Below, piece by piece: positions 23,245-33,204 of a stretch of 64,000 nt of DNA. Under the pieces are notes generated by a model. That model was not told the DNA's origin, made no database searches, and saw only the letters and a program-made list of their open reading frames with translations. Numbering within the stretch: position 1 is the first letter of the stretch; every line of letters begins with the position of its first letter. The translations under genes and the position numbers were made by a program. The DNA comes from Polynucleobacter sp. 71A-WALBACH (GTDB taxonomy: Bacteria > Pseudomonadota > Gammaproteobacteria > Burkholderiales > Burkholderiaceae), in NCBI RefSeq assembly GCF_018882365.1, contig NZ_JACVOP010000001.1, positions 1,301,341 through 1,365,340 on the forward strand, given 5' to 3'.

Positions 23245-25716
23245 ATGAGCTTTCTGCAGAGCATTCGGCGAGATCTACGATCTAGCGAGCTGCTTGCTCT
23301 GCTCGTTGCATTGACGCTTTCTGTCGCAGCCTTATCCAGCGTTAGTTTTTTAGCGGATCGGATGCAGCGGGCTTTCCAGTTTGATGCCCGCCAACTTCTC
23401 GCAGCGGATTTATTGCTGGTTTCTGATCAGCCTTTGCCTGAGCAGTTTATTCAAAAGGCAAAAGAGCAAGAACTCAGCTCTGCCCAAACCATTGTCTTTC
23501 CGAGCATGGCCACAGTTGGTGCGCAAAGTAAACTTGCCTCCCTCAAGGCGGTGAGCGATGCCTATCCTTTGCGTGGGGCATTACAAGTCTCGCCCCCACA
23601 AGTACTCTCAACCCCGCCACCTGGTTCGGTCTGGGTAGATCCTGCGATGCTTAACGCTCTGCAGGCTAAGGTGGGCGATCGGATGCTTCTGGGCGATAAA
23701 TCATTTGTGATTAGCGGTATCTTGGAGCGCGAGCTCGATCGAGGTGCCGGCTTTATGAACTTCGCACCACGTGTGATGATGTCGCTTGATGATTTATCTG
23801 CAACGGGCCTCATTGGCCTAGGAAGCCGCGTTACTTATCGCCTGCTTTTGGCGGGGAATGATCAGACCATCTCTGATTATGAAAAGTGGGCTACACAATG
23901 GATTGACTCCAATGGCCTAAGAGGGTTGCGTATTGAGACCCTAGAAAATGCCCAGCCTGTGATGCGTAAAACTTTGGAGCGGGCAGAGCGCTTTTTATCC
24001 TTGGTTGCCTTGCTGACTGCAATGGTAGCTGCAGTAGCCATTGCTTTATCGGCACGTCGTTACGTCTTAAAACAAGCCGATGTTTGCGCCGTCATGAAAT
24101 GCCTAGGCGCAAGCCAAAAGACGATTTTGATAAATCAAATAAAAGTATTGGGCAGTCTATGTATATTGGCCGCCATCATGGGCGCTACTATTGCTTACGG
24201 GGTACAAGAGGTATTGATTCGAATGTTGGGTAATTTGGTATTTGCCAATCTGCCTACGCTATCACTCTGGCCACTAGCCTGGAGTGTTTTATTTTCCTTA
24301 TTTTTATTGATCGGCTTTGCGGGTCCGCCACTCTGTAGTCTGGCGATGATTTCTCCAGTACGGTTGATTCGAAAAGAGTTGGGTTCAGTCAATATTAAAG
24401 TAGTGTGGGTAGCGCTTTTTGGCCTAATTACTTGCCTTGCCTTAATTGCTATCGCGGCGCGGGATTGGAAGTTGGCTTCTTGGGTTGCTGCCAGCTTTGG
24501 CTTGGCTGTAGCTCTTTTTGCTCTAGTTTCTTGGTGTGCGCTACGTATATTGAATTTCCTTTTTTCTAAATGGGGCGCTCAGAGCTTTGCATTGCGTTTT
24601 GCGCTGACTGCGCAAGCTCGACGGGCTGGCTTTGCAGTAATGCAAATTACTGCCTTAGGAATTGCCTTGATGGCTTTATTGTTGATCCTCTTGCTTCGAC
24701 AAGATTTATTGGCGACATGGCAGGGCAATATTCCAGTCGATGCACCAAATCGCTTCATGATTAATATTCAGGAAGACCAGAAACTTAGTATTGCTCAGTC
24801 TCTGACGCATGCAGGAGTATCTAAGCCTAGCTTTAGTCCCATGGTGCGTGCACGCCTAGTTGAGATTAATGGGAAGACTATTGGGCCGAATGATTATGTT
24901 GATGAGAATGCACGTCGCTTAGTTGATCGAGAGTTCAATCTTTCCTATACAGAACAGTTGCCCGATGGCAATCGTATTACTGCGGGCAAATGGATTGAAG
25001 GGAGTGCGCCGCAGGTTTCTTTAGAAGCGGGGATAGCTAAGACATTGAAGTTGAAGCTTGGCGATCAAATGACATTTGAACTCGCAGGAGAGCGAGTCAC
25101 TGCGCCAATTACTTCTTTGCGTAAGTTGGATTGGAGTTCCATGAAAGTGAACTTCTTTGTCATTATGCCGCCTGCCATGCTTGCGCAAATGCCTCAATCA
25201 TGGATTACCTCTTATTACCAAGGTGCTGAGATTGAGGGGCTTGATTACCAGTTAACTCAGACTTATCCCAATCTGACGATAGTGGATGTGGCTACCTCTT
25301 TGCAGCAAATACAAGATGTATTAGATCGATTATCTTCTGTGCTGGGTCTATTGTTTGCTTTCACGATTGCTGCAGCGATTCTGGTGCTAGTAGCCGCAAT
25401 TGCGGCTACCCAAGACGAGCGCTTTAGAAGTGCCGCCCTGCTCAAGGCGGTAGGTGCTTCGCGCGCTTTGCTCAGTAGGATTGCTCTAGCCGAACTCTTG
25501 ATTATTGGAATACTGGCGGGAGCTTTGGCTGGTACAGCGTCTGGAATAGCTGCATGGGCCCTAGGCCGTTTTATATTGGAGATTGAGTTCAATGCATTCG
25601 CGCAATCTATTGCGATGGGCATTGTATTTGGGGTAACTGCTTGCCTTCTAGCGGGCTTTCGTTTTCAGCGAAAAATTCAAACCGCAACCGCCATGGAGTG
25701 TTTGCGAGAGATTTAG
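23245..25716 (+). CDS. Large FtsX-type ABC transporter permease (YbbP-like)
   Basis: 823 residues from the ATG at 23245 (a GTG 6 bases earlier is possible). The arrangement is one N-terminal helix, a large periplasmic domain, then FtsX cores with GASQKTILINQIKVLG and a C-terminal KAVGASRALLSRIALAELLIIG, about 9-10 membrane helices in all. This is the YbbP/LolE-like layout. In enterics the ATPase YbbA and esterase TesA are adjacent; here no ATPase gene is next to it, so its partner must be encoded elsewhere. Role probably lipoprotein or hydrophobic substrate export, unproven. Confidence 0.87.
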   Translation: MSFLQSIRRDLRSSELLALLVALTLSVAALSSVSFLADRMQRAFQFDARQLLAADLLLVSDQPLPEQFIQKAKEQELSSAQTIVFPSMATVGAQSKLASLKAVSDAYPLRGALQVSPPQVLSTPPPGSVWVDPAMLNALQAKVGDRMLLGDKSFVISGILERELDRGAGFMNFAPRVMMSLDDLSATGLIGLGSRVTYRLLLAGNDQTISDYEKWATQWIDSNGLRGLRIETLENAQPVMRKTLERAERFLSLVALLTAMVAAVAIALSARRYVLKQADVCAVMKCLGASQKTILINQIKVLGSLCILAAIMGATIAYGVQEVLIRMLGNLVFANLPTLSLWPLAWSVLFSLFLLIGFAGPPLCSLAMISPVRLIRKELGSVNIKVVWVALFGLITCLALIAIAARDWKLASWVAASFGLAVALFALVSWCALRILNFLFSKWGAQSFALRFALTAQARRAGFAVMQITALGIALMALLLILLLRQDLLATWQGNIPVDAPNRFMINIQEDQKLSIAQSLTHAGVSKPSFSPMVRARLVEINGKTIGPNDYVDENARRLVDREFNLSYTEQLPDGNRITAGKWIEGSAPQVSLEAGIAKTLKLKLGDQMTFELAGERVTAPITSLRKLDWSSMKVNFFVIMPPAMLAQMPQSWITSYYQGAEIEGLDYQLTQTYPNLTIVDVATSLQQIQDVLDRLSSVLGLLFAFTIAAAILVLVAAIAATQDERFRSAALLKAVGASRALLSRIALAELLIIGILAGALAGTASGIAAWALGRFILEIEFNAFAQSIAMGIVFGVTACLLAGFRFQRKIQTATAMECLREI

Positions 25717-25741
25717 ATTTCCCACTTTTGCATATGAATGC

Positions 25742-26281
25742 TTATGAGAGTTTTACCAAGTTCTTTGGTAATTCAACTAAACGGGTACCGCCGAAACGGT
25801 CTGGCAGACTTTGACGGAGTAGAGGACTGACGCGATCTAAGTAAATACTCAATGGCCATAGAAATAAAGCCACCGTGAACAGCATTTCAATAATCTGCCA
25901 TCTCTGAAGCTCAAAGAGCCATTGCAGCAGAACGCAGGGCACAAGCCACAAAGAACCAAATACATAGCGCCAGATAGCCTGTCTGCGAGTTAGGTTGTAA
26001 CCACGAGGACCAATTATGCGCACGCGCCAGGTTTGCATTGCGAGTGTCTGTCCTGACTTGGTCCAATACCAAACAAAGTAAATTCCCAGGACGACATAGA
26101 GGTAGAGGAAGGTGAGCCAGCTTGGTAGGGAGATTCCAAATAGCATGCCCAAGCCTAAATTGGGAACTAGGAAAGTAAAGGCGATGACACCTAATAAAAC
26201 TAACTGCTCATACAGACTGCAAGAGACACGTCGCCAAAATTGCGGAGCAGGTAGTGTATTTAATTCAGCGGGGGTAATCAC
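25742..26281 (-). CDS. RDD family membrane protein
   Basis: 179 residues. An N-terminal RDD-like region (FWRRVSCSLYEQLVLLGVIAF) has arginine instead of the full R-D-D triad, followed by four hydrophobic helices and the LTRRQAIWRYVFGSLW segment typical of the family. RDD proteins are small polytopic membrane proteins, some linked to ion transport. It is the last gene of the ECF sigma operon and lies 3 bases after the DUF3106 gene, an order seen in other Burkholderiales. Confidence 0.83.
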   Translation of the reverse strand: MITPAELNTLPAPQFWRRVSCSLYEQLVLLGVIAFTFLVPNLGLGMLFGISLPSWLTFLYLYVVLGIYFVWYWTKSGQTLAMQTWRVRIIGPRGYNLTRRQAIWRYVFGSLWLVPCVLLQWLFELQRWQIIEMLFTVALFLWPLSIYLDRVSPLLRQSLPDRFGGTRLVELPKNLVKLS

Positions 26282-26284
26282 GGA

Positions 26285-26911
26285 TTAGGGATTGCTTGAA
26301 CTGCTGTCTGCGCTCGGAGCTGGAACCTCTTGAGTAAGGGGGCTGCTTACTGGCAGGGTTGGCGCTAGATTTGATTTTTGTGTGATGGGATGCTGCTGCA
26401 ATGTTGGCGCACTTGCAGCGGTAGGCTTCTTCTTATTCACTTCTGCTTGTGCCAATTTCTTTTTTTGCTCATCACTCAGTTTTTGATACGCGCTCCAAGC
26501 CTCTGCTTTTTTCTCAGCAGGGAACTTCAAGCTGCTTAAATAGTTTTCTCGCGCAATGCGACGATCTTTTTGGGAGAGATTGGACCAGCTCGCCATACGA
26601 GACTGCAGTCGCTGTTGGTCGGTCTCACTCATCTTCGGATACAAATTAGCAACCTGAATCCATTTCTTGCGACTCTCGGGGAGCATGTAATCCCAATCGC
26701 CTTCTAGTGGAGCTAGGATTTTCTGTTGCTCTGGTTTAAGGCCTTCCCAAGTACCGTCAGGTTTTTTTTCTGGGATACCAGTCGTTTTGCCGTGAGCACC
26801 TGCAGGCGTTTGGGCAAATACGCTGGAACTTTGCAGGGATCCAAAAGCGCCGATTGTCAGCACCATGCTGATGCTAAGCGAAGCACTCAAGGATCTTGGG
26901 TTATTTAGCAT
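26285..26911 (-). CDS. DUF3106 family exported protein
   Basis: 208 residues. The signal peptide ends near VFAQT (about residue 34). The core (about 50-155) is helical and rich in charged residues and aromatics: LKPEQQKILAPLEGDWDYM, SRKKWIQVANLYPKM, LSDEQKKKLAQAE. This repeated short-helix pattern, each with W or L before E/K clusters, defines DUF3106. The C-terminal 50 residues are low-complexity Pro/Ser/Ala. The location suggests that it responds to envelope conditions under the ECF sigma factor. Function unknown. Confidence 0.83.
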   Translation of the reverse strand: MLNNPRSLSASLSISMVLTIGAFGSLQSSSVFAQTPAGAHGKTTGIPEKKPDGTWEGLKPEQQKILAPLEGDWDYMLPESRKKWIQVANLYPKMSETDQQRLQSRMASWSNLSQKDRRIARENYLSSLKFPAEKKAEAWSAYQKLSDEQKKKLAQAEVNKKKPTAASAPTLQQHPITQKSNLAPTLPVSSPLTQEVPAPSADSSSSNP

Positions 26912-26936
26912 GCGCTAATAGGACTCGCTTTGAACC

Positions 26937-27401
26937 TTAGGATGGTGACTTGGCCGAATCAAGACTATCTTGATCAGATTCAGCTAAAGGCCCATTTTTG
27001 AGGAATCCCATAAAGCCACTGTCAGCGTAGGCATCTGGTGGTACGTCATCTGTTAAGAGGGCGGCATCCAATTCAGCAATATCGTTAATGCGGGAGTCTT
27101 GCTGCCATTGGGCAATGCCAATCAGACCAAACACCAACACAATCAACGGCGCAACCCAGCCGACGTTATCCCAGAAAGAGCGTGAGCCTGAAGACCAGTT
27201 TCCAGCAGAGCTGGCTAAAACATGCTGCTGAATGCGAACTTTTTCTGGTTTTTTGACAGAAAGTGCCTTTAGGCGAGCTGCGTACAGACGATCTTTAATA
27301 CCTGCTGGCAAGGATTGGGATCCTTGGCGGAGTAGGGCGGCAGCTGTCAGACCAAATTGATCTGCTTCTGTTGTGCTTAGGATGTCTTCATTGCGATTCA
27401 C
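26937..27401 (-). CDS. DUF3619 membrane protein, candidate anti-sigma factor
   Basis: 154 residues. A cytoplasmic N-terminal domain (ADQFGLTAAALLRQGSQSL, then an amphipathic helix around LYAARLKALS), one membrane helix (about 80-102, WVAPLIVLVFGLIGIAQW) and a short acidic periplasmic tail (LDAALLTDDVPPDAYADSGF). The start overlaps the sigma factor stop by 4 bases. Position, single membrane helix and cytoplasmic helical domain are what an anti-sigma factor shows, but no known anti-sigma zinc motif is seen, so the role is inferred. Confidence 0.83.
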   Translation of the reverse strand: MNRNEDILSTTEADQFGLTAAALLRQGSQSLPAGIKDRLYAARLKALSVKKPEKVRIQQHVLASSAGNWSSGSRSFWDNVGWVAPLIVLVFGLIGIAQWQQDSRINDIAELDAALLTDDVPPDAYADSGFMGFLKNGPLAESDQDSLDSAKSPS

Positions 27402-27967
27402 AGCGTAATTCCTTTTAATTTCAATGCTTTAGCTAGAGTCTGGGTGGCTCTTGAGCAGTGGGTTTTGACGCTTCCCTCGCTACAACTCATCGCAAGGGCA
27501 GTTTCAGTAATACTCAGCTCATCCCAATAACGCATTAGGAAGGCTTCTCGTTGACGGGCAGGCAATTTTGATATTTCTGACTCTAGGGACTGCAAAAGCT
27601 GAGTTCGTTCGAGTTGATGTGCCCCATCTTGGTGAATTTCACTGTCATCAGGGGCTGCAAGTGACTCTAGGGGGTCAAAATCATCACTTTCATCCGATTT
27701 CTTGCCCATATTGGAGAAAAGCGTGACCCAGGTATTTCTGACCTTTTGACGCCTAAACCAGTCGTGAATCCGGTTTTGCAGAATTCTCGTGAAAACCAAC
27801 GGCAGTTCAGCTGCCGGGCGATCCCCATACTTTTCAGCCAGTTTGATCATGGCATCCTGAACAATGTCCAAGGCAGCATCGTCATCTCGCACAGCGTAGA
27901 CCGCCTGCTTGAAAGCGCGCTGCTCAACATTACTCAGAAAGTCAGAAAGTTCTTGGGGTGAAGCCAT
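27398..27967 (-). CDS. ECF (sigma-70 family) RNA polymerase sigma factor
   Basis: 189 residues. Region 2 holds AVYAVRDDDAALDIVQDAMIKLAEKY and TRILQNRIHDWFRRQKVRN. After a variable linker rich in Asp/Glu/Ser, region 4 has LPARQREAFLMRYWDELSITETA and SEGSVKTHCSRATQTLAKAL. It lacks regions 1 and 3, so it is an ECF sigma factor. It is first in the sigma-DUF3619-DUF3106-RDD operon and divergent from ilvI with a 193-base shared region. Many ECF factors activate their own operon. Confidence 0.92.
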   Translation of the reverse strand: MASPQELSDFLSNVEQRAFKQAVYAVRDDDAALDIVQDAMIKLAEKYGDRPAAELPLVFTRILQNRIHDWFRRQKVRNTWVTLFSNMGKKSDESDDFDPLESLAAPDDSEIHQDGAHQLERTQLLQSLESEISKLPARQREAFLMRYWDELSITETALAMSCSEGSVKTHCSRATQTLAKALKLKGITL

Positions 27968-28160
27968 TCAGTAGATTAGACCTGAATCAGATGGAATTCG
28001 TCCATTTTAGGGGATTGCTATAGAATATAGGGCTTACTACCTAGAATCTCATTCAAGAAGTGGTTTTTTCCGGTAGCAGCGCCGTTCGAACTCAGGCCAC
28101 AAGCAGGAGACAGAACAGACCAAACAATTTTTTGCCGAAAATTGCAAAGGACGAAAGAAA
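27968..28160. promoter_or_regulatory. Divergent control region between the sigma operon and ilvI
   Basis: 193 bases separate the two starts. TATAGA/GAATAT near 28019-28028 is a -10 candidate for ilvI but no good -35 pairs with it. A perfect 7-base stem CAATTTT (28125-28131) / AAAATTG (28138-28144) ends just before the AAGG ribosome site of ilvI. No leucine- or valine-rich attenuation peptide followed by a terminator was found. Confidence 0.4.
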
Positions 28161-29948
28161 ATGAATACAAGCAGCGCCGAATTTTTAGCTTCTAAAGCTA
28201 ACCAAGACACAACAAATACAAATCCCGTAGTCACTCCACCAGAAATCATTGGTGCTGAGATGCTAGTGCGAGCTTTGCACAAAGAGGGCGTCGAATACGT
28301 TTGGGGTTACCCGGGCGGATCTGTCCTCTTTATCTACGATGAAATTTTTAAGCAGGATAAGTTTGAGCACATCCTTGTTCGCCATGAGCAAGCAGCGGTT
28401 CATGCGGCCGATGGTTATGCACGCGCAACCGGTAAGGTTGGTGTTGCTCTAGTTACCTCGGGCCCTGGCGTAACCAATGCGGTTACTGGAATTGCTACTG
28501 CTTACACTGACTCCATACCGCTGGTAGTCATCAGCGGTAACGTGCCAACGTATGCCATTGGTGAAGATGCTTTCCAAGAGGCTGATACCGTTGGTATTAC
28601 TCGCCCAGTGGTTAAGCACAATTTCTTGGTGAAGGATGTGAAAGATCTTCCTTTGGTTATCAAGAAAGCTTTCCATATTGCGCAGACCGGTCGTCCAGGC
28701 CCTGTATTGATTGATATTCCAAAAGATGTATCTGCAGCCAAAGGACCATTCGTCTACCCAGAAACCTTGGAGATGCGTTCATATAACCCAGTTGTAAAAG
28801 GGCATAGCGGACAGATTCGCAAAGCAGTTTCGTTACTGCAAGAAGCTGAGCGCCCATTCATCTATACCGGTGGTGGTGTGATCTTGGCTGATGCCGCTCC
28901 AGAATTAAAAGAGTTTGCTGACTTATTGGGTTATCCCGTCACCAACACCTTAATGGGTCTTGGTGGCTTCCCCGGCACTAGCCCTCAGTTTGTGGGCATG
29001 CTTGGCATGCATGGTACCTACGAAGCCAATATGGCGATGCAGCACAGTGATGTGTTGATTGCGATTGGCGCTCGTTTTGACGATCGCGTTATCGGTAATA
29101 CCGCCCACTTCGCAAGTCATCCACGCAAGATCATTCATATTGATATTGATCCATCCGTGATTTCTAAGCGGGTGAAGGTAGATGTTCCAATTGTTGGCAA
29201 CCTCAAAGAAGTATTGCAAGAGATGACCGCTCAGCTCAAAGCTGCAGGCCCACGCAAGAACGATGCCAAAGTGGCAGCGTGGTGGGAGCAGATTAATGAG
29301 TGGCGTAAAAAGGATTGCTTGAAGTACGACGAAGCATCGCAAATTGTGAAGCCACAGTATGTTGTTCAGAAGTTATGGGAACTCACTGGTGGCGATGCAT
29401 TTATTACCTCTGACGTTGGTCAACATCAGATGTGGGCTGCCCAATTCTATAAATTTGATAAGCCTCGTCGCTGGATCAACTCCGGCGGTCTTGGCACCAT
29501 GGGTGTTGGCTTACCTTACGCTATGGGTATCAAGAAAGCCTTCCCTGAAAAAGATGTATTTGCTATTACTGGTGAGGGCTCGATTCAAATGTGTATTCAA
29601 GAGCTTTCTACTTGTAAGCAATACAACACGCCAGTCAAGATTGTTTCTCTAAATAATCGTTACCTCGGCATGGTTCGTCAATGGCAAGAGCTGACTTATA
29701 ACAAGCGTTATTCCAGTTCTTACATGGACTCATTGCCAGACTTTGTGAAGTTGGCTGAGGCTTTTGGGCACGTTGGTATGCGTATCGAGAAGAAGTCTGA
29801 TGTTGAGGGTGCCCTCAAAGAGGCGATTCGTTTAAAGGATCGCACTGTGTTTATGGATTTCCAGACGGACCCAGAAGAAAACGTTTGGCCGATGGTCCAA
29901 GCAGGTAAGGGTATTACTGAAATGCTTTTGGGTAGCGAGGATCTCTAA
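28161..29948 (+). CDS. ilvI: Acetolactate synthase large (catalytic) subunit
   Basis: 595 residues. The TPP-activating glutamate lies in VRHEQAAVHAADGYARA (Glu76), GPGVTNAVTGIATA follows, and the C-terminal TPP/Mg motif is GEGSIQMCIQEL...NNRYLGMVRQW. It condenses two pyruvates (or pyruvate and 2-ketobutyrate) to acetolactate (acetohydroxybutyrate) for valine, leucine and isoleucine. The first 30 residues before EIIGAEMLVRAL are an extra low-complexity extension. The stop overlaps the small-subunit start by one base. Confidence 0.96.
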   Translation: MNTSSAEFLASKANQDTTNTNPVVTPPEIIGAEMLVRALHKEGVEYVWGYPGGSVLFIYDEIFKQDKFEHILVRHEQAAVHAADGYARATGKVGVALVTSGPGVTNAVTGIATAYTDSIPLVVISGNVPTYAIGEDAFQEADTVGITRPVVKHNFLVKDVKDLPLVIKKAFHIAQTGRPGPVLIDIPKDVSAAKGPFVYPETLEMRSYNPVVKGHSGQIRKAVSLLQEAERPFIYTGGGVILADAAPELKEFADLLGYPVTNTLMGLGGFPGTSPQFVGMLGMHGTYEANMAMQHSDVLIAIGARFDDRVIGNTAHFASHPRKIIHIDIDPSVISKRVKVDVPIVGNLKEVLQEMTAQLKAAGPRKNDAKVAAWWEQINEWRKKDCLKYDEASQIVKPQYVVQKLWELTGGDAFITSDVGQHQMWAAQFYKFDKPRRWINSGGLGTMGVGLPYAMGIKKAFPEKDVFAITGEGSIQMCIQELSTCKQYNTPVKIVSLNNRYLGMVRQWQELTYNKRYSSSYMDSLPDFVKLAEAFGHVGMRIEKKSDVEGALKEAIRLKDRTVFMDFQTDPEENVWPMVQAGKGITEMLLGSEDL

Positions 29949-30439
29949 TGCGACATATTATTTCCGTATTAATAGAGAACGAACCAGGGGCGCTGTCCCG
30001 TGTGGTTGGCTTATTTTCGGCTCGTGGCTACAACATTGAAACACTCAGTGTTGCGCCTACTGAAGATCCATCACTTTCTCGCATGACGATTGTCACGATT
30101 GGCTCTGAGGATGTGATTGAGCAAATTACCAAACACTTGAATCGTTTGGTTGAAGTGGTTAAGGTGTTTGATTTGACTGAAGGTCCTCATATTGAGCGTG
30201 AGCTCATGATGATTAAGGTACGCGCTGTAGGTAAAGAACGTGAAGAGTTGAAGCGTACAACGGATATTTTCCGTGGTCGCATTATCGATGTGACTGACAA
30301 GAGTTACACCATTGAATTAACTGGTGATGGCACCAAATTAGATGCCTTTATTGATTCGATTGATCGTTCTTCAATTCTGGAAACCGTCCGTTCGGGCGGC
30401 TCTGGTATTGGGCGCGGTGAGCGTATCCTCAAGGTTTAA
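29948..30439 (+). CDS. ilvH: Acetolactate synthase small (regulatory) subunit
   Basis: 163 residues with an N-terminal ACT domain, MRHIISVLIENEPGALSRVVGLF and GYNIETLSVAPTED, which binds valine for feedback inhibition in the family, and a second ACT-like C-terminal half. The start overlaps ilvI's stop, so the subunits are translated together. Confidence 0.96.
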   Translation: MRHIISVLIENEPGALSRVVGLFSARGYNIETLSVAPTEDPSLSRMTIVTIGSEDVIEQITKHLNRLVEVVKVFDLTEGPHIERELMMIKVRAVGKEREELKRTTDIFRGRIIDVTDKSYTIELTGDGTKLDAFIDSIDRSSILETVRSGGSGIGRGERILKV

Positions 30440-30448
30440 TTTTTTTAA

Positions 30449-31507
<1,059 letters not shown>

Positions 31508-31559
31508 GTAGTTAGCAGTTAGAAACTAATGGCAGTAACTTAAAAGGCTCAGAACAAAG

Positions 31560-32207
31560 ATGATGTATCCGCACCCCATTATTGCGAAAGAAGGTTGGCC
31601 GTATTTGGCATTGGTGGGGGCTGTTACTTTGCTGGTCCACTATCTTGGTGGTATTGCATGGTCATGGCCTTTGTGGATCATCTTTATCTTTGTTCTGCAG
31701 TTCTTCCGCGATCCTCAGCGCATTGCTGCTTTGGGTCGTGATTTAGTTTTATCTCCTGCCGATGGCCGCATTGTCGTGGTAGAGGTAGCCAACGATCCCT
31801 ATGCGGGTCGTGAAGCTTTGAAGATTAGCGTTTTCATGAACGTGTTTAATGTTCACTCCAACCGGAGTGCAGTGAACGGCTTAGTAAAAGAGATTCAGTA
31901 TTTCCCTGGCAAATTTGTAAATGCCGATTTAGATAAAGCCTCTACAGAGAATGAGCGCAATGCTGTGGTGATTGATGCCAATGGCCAAATCATCACACTC
32001 GTTCAGGTTGCCGGTTTAATCGCTCGCCGTATCCTTTGTTATATCCACGTTGGCGATAGGCTAAAAGCAGGTGAGCGTTATGGTTTTATTCGCTTTGGCT
32101 CCCGTGTGGATGTATATTTGCCATTAACGGCTGAGCCTTTGGTCAGTGTTGGTGATAAAGTTTTTGCTACGAACACCGCATTAGCTCGCGTACCTGGCTT
32201 AGATTAA
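31560..32207 (+). CDS. psd: Phosphatidylserine decarboxylase, short form
   Basis: 215 residues, the short PSD-A type. [29 protein letters not shown] and the autocleavage segment [11 protein letters not shown] are visible; the Gly-Ser in this last motif is the expected self-cleavage point that makes the pyruvoyl cofactor. One or two N-terminal membrane helices. It makes phosphatidylethanolamine. Start: two adjacent ATGs at 31560 and 31563. It is followed by pssA, which makes the substrate. Confidence 0.94.
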   Translation: MMYPHPIIAKEGWPYLALVGAVTLLVHYLGGIAWSWPLWIIFIFVLQFFRDPQRIAALGRDLVLSPADGRIVVVEVANDPYAGREALKISVFMNVFNVHSNRSAVNGLVKEIQYFPGKFVNADLDKASTENERNAVVIDANGQIITLVQVAGLIARRILCYIHVGDRLKAGERYGFIRFGSRVDVYLPLTAEPLVSVGDKVFATNTALARVPGLD

Positions 32208-32234
32208 TTAAGTCGCTTTAACTGGGAATCCTCA

Positions 32235-33098
32235 TTGAGTACATTTCGTCGTCGTGGCCGTATAGACCGTAGTCGCCTTGCTCCTAAACGCGCAGAGCGT
32301 TCACAGGCTGAGTGGGCTGATGAGTTAGGTGATGGGATCGATTTCGAGGTAGAAGAGTTGCATACCGATAAGCCGCGTCTACGCAGCAAAGGTATTTACC
32401 TTCTTCCCAACGCCTTCACTACCGCGGCTCTGTTCTGCGGTTTCTTTGCCATCGTCAACGCGATGAACCACCAGTTTGAAATAGCTGCTATTGCCATCTT
32501 TGCATCCTTAGTATTGGATGGCATGGATGGTCGCGTGGCACGCATGACCAATACTCAAAGCGCTTTTGGAGAGCAGTATGACTCTCTGGCAGATATGGTG
32601 TCATTTGGTGTAGCTCCAGCACTAGTAGCGTATGAATGGGCTTTAAAAGATTTAGGTAAGTGGGGCTGGTTGGCTGCCTTTACCTATTGCGCGGGTGCCG
32701 CTTTGCGTTTGGCTCGCTTTAATGTCAATACCGGCGTAGTTGATAAGAAGTTTTTCCAAGGCTTGCCGAGCCCAGCTGCTGGCTCCTTAATGGCGGGTTT
32801 TATTTGGCTCGCAGATGACAATAAGATTCCGGTACGCGATACAGCGATTCCCTGGATTACATTCTTTATTGCTGTTTACGCTGGCCTGACCATGGTTTCC
32901 AATGCCCGTTTTTATAGCGGTAAAGCTTTGGATGTTCGCTACCGCGTGCCTTTTGGCGTCATGGTCTTGATGATTCTGACCTTTGTCTTAATCTCCTCTA
33001 ATCCACCCTTAACCCTGTTCGGCCTCTTTGTGGTTTATTCCATATCAGGTTACGTCATTTGGGCCTGGGAGCATTTTAGTGGCCGACGTTTTAGCTAA
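32235..33098 (+). CDS. pssA: CDP-diacylglycerol-serine O-phosphatidyltransferase
   Basis: 287 residues from a TTG start; GGGAATCC lies just upstream. The hydrophilic N-terminal ~55 residues are basic. The CDP-alcohol phosphotransferase signature DGMDGRVARMT...FGEQYDSLADMVSFG (DGxxARx8Gx3Dx3D) is complete, followed by several membrane helices. It forms phosphatidylserine from CDP-diacylglycerol and serine, which psd, 27 bases upstream, then decarboxylates. The non-ATG start may tune its level relative to psd. Confidence 0.94.
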   Translation: MSTFRRRGRIDRSRLAPKRAERSQAEWADELGDGIDFEVEELHTDKPRLRSKGIYLLPNAFTTAALFCGFFAIVNAMNHQFEIAAIAIFASLVLDGMDGRVARMTNTQSAFGEQYDSLADMVSFGVAPALVAYEWALKDLGKWGWLAAFTYCAGAALRLARFNVNTGVVDKKFFQGLPSPAAGSLMAGFIWLADDNKIPVRDTAIPWITFFIAVYAGLTMVSNARFYSGKALDVRYRVPFGVMVLMILTFVLISSNPPLTLFGLFVVYSISGYVIWAWEHFSGRRFS

Positions 33099-33114
33099 TT
33101 TGGAATATTTAGGT

Positions 33115-33120
33115 TATATT
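33115..33120 (+). promoter_or_regulatory. -10 element before the leucine leader peptide
   Basis: TATATT ends 6 bases before the leader ATG at 33127. There is no nearby Shine-Dalgarno sequence for the leader. The -35 is weak. Transcription could also read in from pssA. Confidence 0.4.
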
Positions 33121-33126
33121 TAATCC

Positions 33127-33204
33127 ATGTTGATGAATTTCTCACCCCTTTCTAACTTGCTTCTACTAGCACTAAGCCTACAGCTTGGGGCAGGTAAGGC
33201 CTGA
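33127..33204 (+). CDS. leuL: leuA leader (attenuation) peptide, 25 residues
   Basis: An ATG-to-TGA frame of 25 codons with 9 leucines (positions 2, 8, 11-14, 16, 18, 20). Residues 11-18 read LLLLALSL. Four of these use CTA (positions 13, 14, 16, 18), usually a rare codon, which would sharpen sensitivity to charged tRNA-Leu. It lies 126 bases before leuA and directly ahead of an intrinsic terminator, the classical arrangement for leucine attenuation. It is too short to be called by length alone; the composition and position are the evidence. Confidence 0.85.
   Translation: MLMNFSPLSNLLLLALSLQLGAGKA

Noticed and set aside
28060-28164. A 34-codon GTG frame ending on the ilvI start (TGA overlapping ATG), beginning Val-Val, as a leader peptide.
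   Set aside because: It has no run of Val, Leu or Ile codons, no good ribosome site and no terminator downstream. Chance overlap is the simplest reading.
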